DNA from: JAJYIW01 sp036787065
GTDB taxonomy: Bacteria; Chloroflexota; Anaerolineae; Anaerolineales; Anaerolineaceae
Direction: 5' to 3'
Length of the DNA: 12,265 nt
NCBI GenBank assembly: GCA_036787065.1
Contig: DAIQPZ010000072.1
Coordinates: 1 to 12,265, forward strand
Below, piece after piece: positions 6,656-12,265 of this stretch (positions within the stretch are counted from its first letter, which is position 1; the number at the start of each line of letters is the position of its first letter). A program made the position numbers and the translations under genes. A model generated the notes under the pieces. The model searched no databases and had not been told where the DNA came from. It saw nothing but the letters and a program-made list of their open reading frames with translations.

Positions 6656-7693
6656 TAAAGCCGCCCGGACCAGGGCAAAGTAATTGGCGTCTGGCACATA
6701 ATCAGGAACACTGTTGCCAGTACCCAGGGCAAAACTGCCCCGGCCCGCGCTGCGCGCCAACATCGCCTTTGAGCGCGCGTAAACCGCTTGTGGCGTCTCC
6801 CGGCAAACATAATCCAGGTCTATACCCCCCAGGATGGCTATCCGAGTGTGATAAGCCTCATACGCTTCCTCAACCGGCAGAATGGTATCTTCATACGAAT
6901 GGCGTCCGTCATACGCCATATCATCGATCACATCGTCGATCACACGTTGAAAATGGCCGCAAGAATGCAGGATAGCCGGCTTCCCCGATGCATGGATCGC
7001 CCTGACAATCCGCTTATGCCACGGAAAAACAAACCGGCGCATATCGGCGGGCGAGAACAAGGTTTGCGTTTTGAAACCCCAATCATCATTCGAGATCAGC
7101 GCGCCAACGCTATCATGTTGACCAGCATGTTGGTAATAGCACTCAAGACGCTCGCCAATCGCGGCAAACAGGTCGTCTGCCAACTTTGGATCATCCAAAA
7201 TGAGTATGCACAGGGCTTCATACCCGAACAGGTCGATCGCATTTTCTAAAACACCCCCAGGACCATACACAATCAGCTTCATTCCCGCGGGAAGATCAGG
7301 CGCCAGCCGGTCCAACAAGGCGTAATCTGCCCGATCGGGGTCTGGCCATGGATAGGCAGCCAGTTCCCGGCGGTTGTGGATCACCGCGCCCTCATTCTGA
7401 GAGACGGTTCTCTCCCTGGAACGTGGGCCTAGGCCAAACCCCAGGTTGAAATCAGGCAGTTGAACCGTAGTGTAATCATACCCAATGCGGGTGAAAGCCG
7501 CGATCGTGCGCTGAATGGATTGCATGGGACTGGTGGAGATGGCGGGGAAGCTGGGGGCTAACCGCTGATACAGGCGATCGTTCAAAAAGAACTCAAACAT
7601 AGTCGGCCGCGCAGGCGCCTTGCGCTGCAGCACAGCCAGAAGGTTATTGAAATCTGGCTGGCGGTTGTTATCTGGAATATTGTCCCAATCCAT
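6647..7693 (-). CDS. Uroporphyrinogen decarboxylase-family protein (URO-D/methyltransferase-like, not HemE)
   Basis: The 348-residue protein has the URO-D TIM-barrel fold pattern: YGPGGVLENAIDLFGYEAL (143-161), SNDDWGFKTQ (201-210), LHSCGHFQRVIDD (242-254), GGIDLD (289-294) and GTGNSVPDYVP (324-334). The His-x-Cys pair (H243, C245) corresponds to the zinc ligands of MtaA/MtbA-type corrinoid methyltransferases. Where those enzymes have a further Cys near the C-terminus, this one shows Asn327 in GTGN, so canonical zinc-thiolate chemistry is uncertain. No HemE N-terminal signature is seen, and the gene sits in a sugar-kinase/aldolase operon, so haem synthesis is unlikely. The ATG at 7691-7693 has AAGGAA 7 nt upstream; the gap from galK is 20 bp. 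It is the last gene of its operon and cytoplasmic. The substrate is unknown; methyl transfer is a family-based possibility only. Confidence 0.9.
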   Translation of the reverse strand: MDWDNIPDNNRQPDFNNLLAVLQRKAPARPTMFEFFLNDRLYQRLAPSFPAISTSPMQSIQRTIAAFTRIGYDYTTVQLPDFNLGFGLGPRSRERTVSQNEGAVIHNRRELAAYPWPDPDRADYALLDRLAPDLPAGMKLIVYGPGGVLENAIDLFGYEALCILILDDPKLADDLFAAIGERLECYYQHAGQHDSVGALISNDDWGFKTQTLFSPADMRRFVFPWHKRIVRAIHASGKPAILHSCGHFQRVIDDVIDDMAYDGRHSYEDTILPVEEAYEAYHTRIAILGGIDLDYVCRETPQAVYARSKAMLARSAGRGSFALGTGNSVPDYVPDANYFALVRAALEN

Positions 7694-7713
7694 CGATGTT
7701 TTCCTTTATAAAT

Positions 7714-9006
7714 TCAGGTCAGTTCGACTTTGACGGCCCCAGCCGGGCGGATGATCAATTCATAACAAGAATTTTCCCCAAAGATTGTTTTCATCAAATG
7801 GACGTAGCCCTCTAGAAGGTCATCCGGTACAAAGGCCTGGATGGTCCCCGCAAAACCACCCCCATGAACGCGCCAGGCCCCCCTGCCTTTTAAAATAAAT
7901 TCGGACGCGGCCAACGCCACCGAAACACCCTGTTCGCTGACATTTTTGGACGTATAGGTATTTTGATTGAGCATCCACGAACTATACCCCGATTCGATCA
8001 CCAGACCCAAGAAACAATCGAACTGGTCTTTTTCCAGGGCAGCCACTTCTGCGACAACGCGTTGATCGTCCCGAAAAAAGTGCATCGCCCGTAAAATAGC
8101 CCGGTCGCTGACCTTCAACCGCAGCTCAGAGATGTGCGCAATCACCTGTTCAAGTGTGGTTTCTCTTAACACCTGCACGCCCAGAGCCTGCGCAACCGCT
8201 TTCATCTCCCTGGCAACCCCAGCATATTCATCGGTCAGATCGGCGTGGTTACCGCCCGTATCCACGATGACCAGTGAATAACCGCTGGAAGCGAAATCAA
8301 AAGCCACTTTCTTTACGACCGGATGGTCAAATTCCTTAAAATCGATAGTGACAAAACCACCCACAGCACAGGTGATTTGATCCATCAGGCCACAGGGTTT
8401 ACCAAAATAGGTATTCTCGGCAAATTGGGCAATCTGCGCTGCGACCATTAAATCAACTTCCCCCCGGTTGTAAAGGTGACTCAAGATTGTCACAACCATG
8501 ATCTCATAAGCCGCCGATGAACTCAACCCTGAACCTTTTAGCACATCGCTGGTTGCATACCCGGTAAAACCACCGATCTGGTAACCCATCGCCTTCATCC
8601 GCGCACAGACCCCGCGGATCAAGGCGATTGGGGTGTTCTTTTCCGCCTCCACCTTATCCAATTGGTTGATGTTTACCACACTGGTAGGATAACCTTCCGA
8701 TTGCAGAGTAATTACACCCGTGTTCGTTTTAGCCACTGCGGCGATAATATCCAGGTCGACCCCGGCTGCCAGCACCCGCCCAGCGTTATGATCGGTATGG
8801 TTACCGCCCACCTCGGTCCTTCCGGGCACACTGAAGATTTGAAACTCATCCAATTGCGGGAAGAGGGCGCTAAACCGGTTGATCAGGGCTATATAACGCT
8901 TGCGTTGGCGCGCCAACTGGGCGGGCCTGTCACCATAAAGCGTCTTTAGCACCTGCGCCGGCTGGTCTGATTCAAGACTTTGTAGATATCGGGCTTTGTC
9001 TGGCAT
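7714..9006 (-). CDS. galK: Galactokinase-like GHMP sugar kinase (variant sugar-binding motif)
   Basis: This 430-residue GHMP kinase is expected to phosphorylate the anomeric hydroxyl of galactose or a related sugar with ATP. Motif 1 is VPGRTEVGGNHTDHNAG (60-76), motif 2 GSGLSSSAAYE (158-168, ATP phosphate loop), then FGKPCGLMDQ (201-210) with catalytic Asp209, DTGGNHADLTDEY (249-261), and motif 3 RVHGGGFAGT (379-388). Relative to classical galactokinase (GRVNLIGEHTDYN), the sugar-contacting Glu is Asn69, while Asn two residues after the Arg is Glu65; Arg63, His70 and Asp72 are kept. This is the pattern of a GGNHTDH subfamily, so substrate preference may differ from D-galactose. About 40 residues precede the motif block, more than in E. 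coli GalK. The ATG at 9004-9006 has GAGGAG very close (3 nt). It lies 52 bp after the PfkB gene. The family call is firm; the symbol is tentative. Confidence 0.87.
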   Translation of the reverse strand: MPDKARYLQSLESDQPAQVLKTLYGDRPAQLARQRKRYIALINRFSALFPQLDEFQIFSVPGRTEVGGNHTDHNAGRVLAAGVDLDIIAAVAKTNTGVITLQSEGYPTSVVNINQLDKVEAEKNTPIALIRGVCARMKAMGYQIGGFTGYATSDVLKGSGLSSSAAYEIMVVTILSHLYNRGEVDLMVAAQIAQFAENTYFGKPCGLMDQITCAVGGFVTIDFKEFDHPVVKKVAFDFASSGYSLVIVDTGGNHADLTDEYAGVAREMKAVAQALGVQVLRETTLEQVIAHISELRLKVSDRAILRAMHFFRDDQRVVAEVAALEKDQFDCFLGLVIESGYSSWMLNQNTYTSKNVSEQGVSVALAASEFILKGRGAWRVHGGGFAGTIQAFVPDDLLEGYVHLMKTIFGENSCYELIIRPAGAVKVELT

Positions 9007-9058
9007 ATTCTCCTCAGCGAAACTAAAAAAAGGGTGAAATTAGGCAATACCCCCACCG

Positions 9059-9991
9059 CTAAGGCAAGAGGATTAACTCAACTATCGGAAATAAAGTGTC
9101 AATATCCTGGCGGTGGCAGTCGGCTGTTCCGGCCATCATCACCACTGCCCCGGCCGCCGCGAAACCGAGGCGGAGACCAAATTCAAGCGGCTCGTGCCGC
9201 GCCAGCGCAGCCGCAAGCCCCGCCACCACCGCATCACCCGCGCCAGCCGGGCTGGCAACCTTGACCGGTAGAGGCGGAATCTGGTAAGTCTTCCCAGGTA
9301 AAACCGCGAGGGCGCCGTTCTCAGCCAGGGTGGCTACCACCGCTGCCCCATAACACGCATGCACATCTTCAGCGGCGGCCCTGACCTCAGCCATACTGGG
9401 CAACACCTGCCCGGCCAGGTAACTCAGCTCATCCAGGTTGGGTTTGATCACCGCCGGACGGGCTTCCAATCCTTCCCTTAGGGCCAATCCACTCGCATCA
9501 AGGATGACCGGTACACCTTGCCGGTTGGCAAGTTGAATTAACTCAGCATAAAACGAAGGGCGGATGTTATGGGGCAAACTGCCGCTGATCACGACCACCG
9601 AGGCTCGGGATAATCCCCCGGTAAACCTGGAACGCAACTGGTCCAGATGTTCGGAGCTCACCTCCAGGGTGTCGGTCGTGACAGTTGTTTGTGGGCGGTG
9701 GTCGTCGCTGACGATCACCGTATTCAGACGAGTCTCACCGCCAACCCAGACAAAATCAGTGGCGACTCCCTTTTGCTGGAGCATCAGTTCCATCTGCTGG
9801 CCAAAACGACCTGCCGCAAACCCCATCGCCAGGTTTTCTTCGCCCAGCTCGCTCAAAACCCAGGATACATCCGTGGCTTTGCCTGCCACGCTGATCATCG
9901 AGTGATAAGCACGCACGGTGGTGTTGAGTGTCAGTTCATGCACAAAAAGGGTGTGGTCCAGGGCCGTATTGAGGGTAACGGTGATAATCAT
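9059..9991 (-). CDS. PfkB-family sugar kinase (1-phosphofructokinase / tagatose-6-phosphate kinase type)
   Basis: The 310-residue ribokinase-fold kinase is related to FruK and LacC, which phosphorylate a sugar phosphate to a bisphosphate. TLNTALDHTLFV (6-17) is the LacC/FruK-type first strand, TRLNTVIV (87-94) contacts phosphate-bearing substrates in this group, KPNLDELSYL (183-192) corresponds to KPN-xEL, and SPAGAGDAVVAG (247-258) supplies the anion hole and catalytic base Asp253. The first PfkB signature, normally GGKGxN, reads AGKATD (36-41), an unusual substitution next to the substrate site. The start at 9991 gives a family-like N-terminus, but no clear Shine-Dalgarno sequence is present in the 30-bp gap after the aldolase gene, so translation may depend on its neighbour. 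It lies between an aldolase and a galactokinase-like gene, which favours tagatose-6-phosphate or a ketose phosphate as substrate. Specificity is inferred. Confidence 0.88.
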   Translation of the reverse strand: MIITVTLNTALDHTLFVHELTLNTTVRAYHSMISVAGKATDVSWVLSELGEENLAMGFAAGRFGQQMELMLQQKGVATDFVWVGGETRLNTVIVSDDHRPQTTVTTDTLEVSSEHLDQLRSRFTGGLSRASVVVISGSLPHNIRPSFYAELIQLANRQGVPVILDASGLALREGLEARPAVIKPNLDELSYLAGQVLPSMAEVRAAAEDVHACYGAAVVATLAENGALAVLPGKTYQIPPLPVKVASPAGAGDAVVAGLAAALARHEPLEFGLRLGFAAAGAVVMMAGTADCHRQDIDTLFPIVELILLP

Positions 9992-10021
9992 GGCGCAGCG
10001 CGAAACCGGAAAACAACAAAA

Positions 10022-10687
10022 TTATTCACCCGCGGCCAGATCTTGCCCTAGAGCCGCTTTCCATTCATCTGCCAGTTCCAGATTGGATTCAATCGTCCGG
10101 CTGAGCATGATAATGCGCGCATTGGTGTCGATGCGTTCAGCGGCATCATACGCGGCATCCAGATCTTTACCGACGACAAACAGGCCATGCCAGCGCCCCA
10201 TCACGGCAGCGGCGTGCTTGATGATGCGTGCTTCCTGGCCGCGGATGCCATCTACGATGTAATTAGCCAGATCAGCGCTGTGAGCCGGTGCATAAGGCAC
10301 GACCTTGATTTCACCGAATTTCCAGGTGGCTTCCAGCACCGGTTGGATCGATTTACCCGCCGCGCAAAATGCGAGGACATTGCGCGGGTGGCAGTGTACG
10401 ATCCCGTTCGCCATAGGGAAGGCCTGGTACAGGGCCAGATGGACCTTGGACTCCCGCGAAATATCTCCATCCCCATCCAATATTTTGCCCTGCGCGTCCA
10501 CCACCAACACCTGTTCGGGGCGGATGTGCCATTGATATTTCTGCCCGCAGAAGCGCGAGGTAATGCAAAACACGTCGCCGACGCGGGCGCTAATATTCCC
10601 ACCTGCGGCATCGGTCAAAAACCGGTCATATAGCATCGCGCCGAACCCGGCAATCTTTTCACGCACCTTATCAATTGATTTTTCCAT
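10022..10687 (-). CDS. Class II aldolase/adducin family protein (L-fuculose/L-rhamnulose-1-phosphate aldolase-like)
   Basis: The 221-residue zinc-dependent aldolase (FucA/RhaD/AraD superfamily) is likely to cleave a ketose phosphate to dihydroxyacetone phosphate and an aldehyde. AAGGNISAR (27-35) binds the substrate phosphate, Glu79 (SRESKVH) is the acid/base equivalent of FucA Glu73, His98 and His100 (HCHPRN) and His167 (RWHGLF) are the three zinc ligands, with spacing very close to FucA (92, 94, 155). AraD-type epimerases share this fold, but their usual partner genes are absent. The ATG at 10685-10687 has GGAGG only 4 nt upstream, and a GACCGA/TCGGTC palindrome lies a few bases beyond, suggesting repression near the ribosome binding site. 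It is the first gene of the four-gene operon. The identity of the sugar phosphate (fuculose, tagatose or other) is open. Confidence 0.92.
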   Translation of the reverse strand: MEKSIDKVREKIAGFGAMLYDRFLTDAAGGNISARVGDVFCITSRFCGQKYQWHIRPEQVLVVDAQGKILDGDGDISRESKVHLALYQAFPMANGIVHCHPRNVLAFCAAGKSIQPVLEATWKFGEIKVVPYAPAHSADLANYIVDGIRGQEARIIKHAAAVMGRWHGLFVVGKDLDAAYDAAERIDTNARIIMLSRTIESNLELADEWKAALGQDLAAGE

Positions 10688-10702
10688 TCAACCTCCAAAA
10701 CA

Positions 10703-10718
10703 GACCGAAAAATCGGTC
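10703..10718. promoter_or_regulatory. Operator-like palindrome beside the aldolase start
   Basis: GACCGA (10703-10708) and TCGGTC (10713-10718) are perfect 6-bp arms around AAAA, 16 bp overall, ending 6 bp from the GGAGG of the aldolase gene. The size and position fit a dimeric repressor site controlling the aldolase-kinase operon. A short CCCTGAGGG palindrome lies at 10730-10738. No regulator gene is in the window to pair with it. Confidence 0.45.
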
Positions 10719-10749
10719 AAATAGGATAACCCTGAGGGACATTAAGTTA

Positions 10750-10802
10750 CCGAATTTTAGATGTTTGCGGGTGTTCAGCACCCGGAAACATCTAAAATTC
10801 GG
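10750..10802. repeat. 53-bp palindrome B between divergent genes
   Basis: Perfect 17-bp outer arms (10750-10766 and 10786-10802, beginning CCGAATTTTAGATG) are followed by one G/G mismatch and a 6-bp inner stem (CGGGTG 10768-10773, CACCCG 10779-10784) with a 5-nt TTCAG loop. Because it lies between divergent starts, it is not in the usual place for a terminator. It shares its length and 11 of 13 terminal bases with palindrome A. If the aldolase operon starts at the minus-strand TATAAT near 10845, the hairpin is in its 5' leader. Confidence 0.85.
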
Positions 10803-10824
10803 ATCTCTTTCACGAGGCTTTGGG

Positions 10825-10852
10825 TTGTTACCGATGAAGATAACATTATAAC
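10825..10852 (+). promoter_or_regulatory. Candidate sigma-70-like promoter for the HD gene, with a symmetric -10
   Basis: TTGTTA (10825-10830, four of six) and TATAAC (10847-10852, five of six) are 16 nt apart. The overlapping minus-strand hexamer at 10850-10845 reads TATAAT, a perfect -10 facing the aldolase operon but with no good -35. The ATTATAAC overlap could open in either direction and serve both units. Confidence 0.35.
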
Positions 10853-10871
10853 GCGTCGACGTAAAAAAAGG

Positions 10872-10877
10872 TATAAT
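10872..10877 (+). promoter_or_regulatory. TATAAT -10-like element upstream of the HD gene
   Basis: A perfect -10 hexamer just after a run of seven A. No matching -35 is found at 16-18 nt. If used, transcription would begin near 10884, excluding the in-frame ATG at 10876 and supporting the 10951 start. Confidence 0.35.
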
Positions 10878-10950
10878 GCAGCCATTCGCTCTGGCAAGGC
10901 AACATTTTTTACACCTGGCCGGATTCAACCACCATGGAGAAAATGAGATC

Positions 10951-11526
10951 ATGAACCGTTCGGACGCGTTATCCATTGTCAAAACCTATATCAAAACCCC
11001 TGGACTGGTCAACCACATGCTGTCCGTTGAATTTGCCATGCGTTTCTACGCTGAAAAACTCGGTCAGGACGTCGAGATGTGGGGAATGGCTGGCTTACTA
11101 CACGATTACGACTGGGAAATCCACCCCACCCTGGACCAGCACCCAACGGCTGGCATCCCGTTTTTGCGCGAACAAGGCGTTTCAGAAGAAATCCTACACG
11201 CTATTCTGGCCCACGGGGTTGAAACCGGGGTCGCCCGTGAAACCCTATTAGATAAAGGCCTTTATGCCTGTGACGAGATCACCGGGCTGGTCACCGCGGT
11301 CGCCTTAGTGCGGCCTTCCAAATCGCTCTACGACCTGGCGGCCAGTTCGGTCAAGAAGAAATGGAAGGACCGCGCGTTTGCCGCTGGCGTCAACCGCGAA
11401 GAAGTGGCCCAGGCCGCGGATGATTTTGAGGTCGAATTGTGGCAGCACGTCGATAACGTGATCCTCGCCATGCGTAAAATTGCCCCAGAATTGGGGTTAG
11501 AGGGGAACCTTAGCCCAACTGTTTAA
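10951..11526 (+). CDS. HD-superfamily metal-dependent hydrolase (COG2316-like)
   Basis: The 191-residue protein has the HD metal-site pattern: His22 (LVNHMLSVE), His51-Asp52 (GLLHDYDWEIHP, 48-59), His83/His88 (HAILAHG) and Asp108 (YACDEITGL). Residues 117-147 (ALVRPSKSL, SVKKKWKDRAFAAGVN) are conserved in a group of predicted HD hydrolases whose substrate is not established; HD enzymes generally cleave phosphoester bonds of nucleotides or related compounds. It is cytoplasmic, with no membrane segment. The ATG at 10951 is chosen because family members begin shortly before the first His; a GAG lies just upstream and GGAG at 10936. The longer frame from 10876 starts inside a TATAAT box and adds a non-family-like segment. 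It is a single gene, divergent from the aldolase operon, and ends 11 bp before the stop of the convergent Lys-rich gene, leaving no room for a terminator. Confidence 0.9.
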   Translation: MNRSDALSIVKTYIKTPGLVNHMLSVEFAMRFYAEKLGQDVEMWGMAGLLHDYDWEIHPTLDQHPTAGIPFLREQGVSEEILHAILAHGVETGVARETLLDKGLYACDEITGLVTAVALVRPSKSLYDLAASSVKKKWKDRAFAAGVNREEVAQAADDFEVELWQHVDNVILAMRKIAPELGLEGNLSPTV

Positions 11527-11537
11527 AATTGTGGCGG

Positions 11538-12265
11538 TTAAGGCTTGCCCTTAGACTCCCCCGGCTTTCCCTTCGGGGTCTTTTTCACCTCAGCGTCAGG
11601 CAAAGCTTTTGCATCTTTAGATGCTTTGGCAGCCGGCGGTGTTTTTTCTTTTACGCCGGGCCTGGCACCGGCACTGGCGCTCGCCGTCGGTTTCTCTTTC
11701 TCGGTTGGTGCAGATGTCTCGCGGGTACTCGCTTTAGCCTTCTCTCCTGTGGCAGGTTTTTGTTTTTCCAGCAGCGCTGTGGAGGTCCCGGCTTTCGCCG
11801 GTGCTGTCTTCGCTGACTGCGTTTTCGTTAACCGCGGTTTCGCCGTCGCTGACTTGGCATTTTGAGGAGAAACCCCCTCAAACACCGGCATCGGCTTGGT
11901 CTCGCTGGCAGGTTTGGACTTTACGGATGTTTTTTTCGGCGCCGAAGTTTCTACGGCTGGCTTCTTTGCGGATTTTCCCTTGCCGTCCGCGGCAGGACTG
12001 CCCAAAGTGGTTTTACCCGCAGCGGGACTGCCCGCAATGGTCTTCACGGGCTCCTTAGGCGTCGACGGGGTCTTCATCATTACAACTGGTTTCTTTTGTT
12101 CTTTTTCAGCCGGTAGCGTCTTTTCGGTGAATAACGTTGGCTGGACTTCCTTTCCCGCTGGTTTATTTTTGCCTTTTATGCCAGAGCGCGCCTTTGCAGC
12201 GGGCACACCTGCATCCGACCCTTTTTTAGCCGCTGGCTTCCCCTTAACACCCGATTTCACTGGCT
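11538..12265 (-). CDS. Lys/Ala/Pro-rich disordered basic protein, C-terminal part (5' end beyond right edge)
   Basis: The frame is open from the right edge to a TAA at 11538-11540. A GTG at 12258-12260 could be a start, but the frame continues upstream to the edge (a Pro codon precedes it), so this is probably the tail of a longer protein. From that GTG, 240 residues contain 49 Lys and 4 Arg against 20 Asp/Glu, only two Phe, and no Trp, Tyr, Cys or His. The sequence is built of short motifs such as KGKP, AAKK, APKKT and EKEKP, with no fixed repeat period. This composition is that of an intrinsically disordered, histone-H1-like or C-terminal-tail region that binds nucleic acid or another polyanion. 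One slightly less polar patch, VQPTLFTEKTLP, may be a short binding motif. No enzymatic domain is visible. I do not recognise the gene. Confidence 0.68.
   Translation of the reverse strand, partial: PVKSGVKGKPAAKKGSDAGVPAAKARSGIKGKNKPAGKEVQPTLFTEKTLPAEKEQKKPVVMMKTPSTPKEPVKTIAGSPAAGKTTLGSPAADGKGKSAKKPAVETSAPKKTSVKSKPASETKPMPVFEGVSPQNAKSATAKPRLTKTQSAKTAPAKAGTSTALLEKQKPATGEKAKASTRETSAPTEKEKPTASASAGARPGVKEKTPPAAKASKDAKALPDAEVKKTPKGKPGESKGKP

Noticed and set aside
6647..7693. Identification as HemE
   Set aside because: The HemE N-terminal signature is not seen, the HSCGH and GTGN motifs fit URO-D-like methyltransferase relatives, and the neighbours are sugar genes.
9007..9058. Possible attenuator between the PfkB and galK genes (minus strand, T7 at 9031-9025)
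   Set aside because: The T run is present but the preceding stem is only about 4 bp with a long loop, too weak to call.
10187..10633. 148-codon plus-strand frame across the aldolase gene
   Set aside because: Antisense shadow of the aldolase, which has all its catalytic residues on the other strand.
10750..10802. Palindrome B as an intrinsic terminator
   Set aside because: It lies between the starts of divergent genes and has no T tract on either side.
10876..10950. 25-residue extension of the HD protein
   Set aside because: Its ATG overlaps a TATAAT box, it has no ribosome binding site, and the extra residues are not family-like.
11545..11865. Plus-strand frame opposite the Lys-rich gene, rich in Phe/Ala/Gly
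   Set aside because: Its composition is the complement of Lys/Ala/Pro codons; the minus frame is longer and runs uninterrupted to the edge.
1..12265. CRISPR array, tRNA, rRNA, transposase or phage genes
   Set aside because: No spaced direct repeats, cloverleaf or conserved rRNA stretches, and no transposase, integrase or phage protein motifs were recognised on either strand.

Overview
The window reads as bacterial chromosome of moderate GC content, densely coding, with no insertion sequences, phage genes, CRISPR arrays, rRNA or tRNA that I can recognise. The protein families (a HEAT-type protein opening with LRGGDxxSIGRANEVV, an Old Yellow Enzyme beginning before a GWDGTPDG motif, a 'GGNHTDH' galactokinase, URO-D-like proteins in sugar operons, and a COG2316-type HD protein) are a combination I associate with Chloroflexota, especially Anaerolineae. 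That assignment is inference from family resemblance; there is no marker gene here.

Layout. (1) Positions 1-3726, minus strand: five tightly packed genes reading right to left: HEAT-like protein, Gfo/Idh/MocA oxidoreductase, GH88 unsaturated uronyl hydrolase, SDR oxidoreductase, and the N-terminal third or so of an Old Yellow Enzyme family protein that runs off the left edge. The first four overlap at their stop/start junctions, so this is almost certainly one transcript. (2) Positions 3727-4017: divergent intergenic region holding a 53-bp imperfect palindrome. (3) Positions 4018-6492, plus strand: a cytoplasmic GH3 beta-glycosidase with a PA14 insertion. (4) Positions 6493-6646: convergent spacer with a perfect 26-bp-arm hairpin and an intrinsic terminator. 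(5) Positions 6647-10687, minus strand: class II aldolase, PfkB-type sugar kinase, galactokinase-like GHMP kinase and URO-D-like protein, in that transcription order. (6) Positions 10688-10950: divergent regulatory region with an operator-like palindrome beside the aldolase ribosome binding site, a second 53-bp palindrome and overlapping -10-like elements. (7) Positions 10951-11526, plus strand: HD-domain hydrolase. (8) Positions 11538 to the right edge, minus strand: a Lys/Ala/Pro-rich disordered basic protein, 5'-incomplete.

How it may work together. The left operon plus GH3 look like an intracellular oligosaccharide and uronate processing set: GH88 releases 4-deoxy-unsaturated uronate from lyase-generated oligosaccharides, GH3 trims beta-linked sugars, and three redox families (SDR, Gfo/Idh, OYE) can handle keto or enone intermediates. 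The right operon combines two sugar kinases with a Zn-dependent aldolase, consistent with phosphorylation and retro-aldol cleavage of a galactose-, tagatose- or deoxysugar-type substrate. No transporter, lyase or regulator gene is in the window, so the substrate cannot be fixed from here.

The points most worth following are the palindrome family repeated in three intergenic regions (two copies of exactly 53 bp sharing 11 of 13 terminal bases), the OYE/SDR/GH88/Gfo-Idh coupling, the altered sugar-binding motif of the galactokinase-like kinase, and the URO-D-like protein in a sugar operon.
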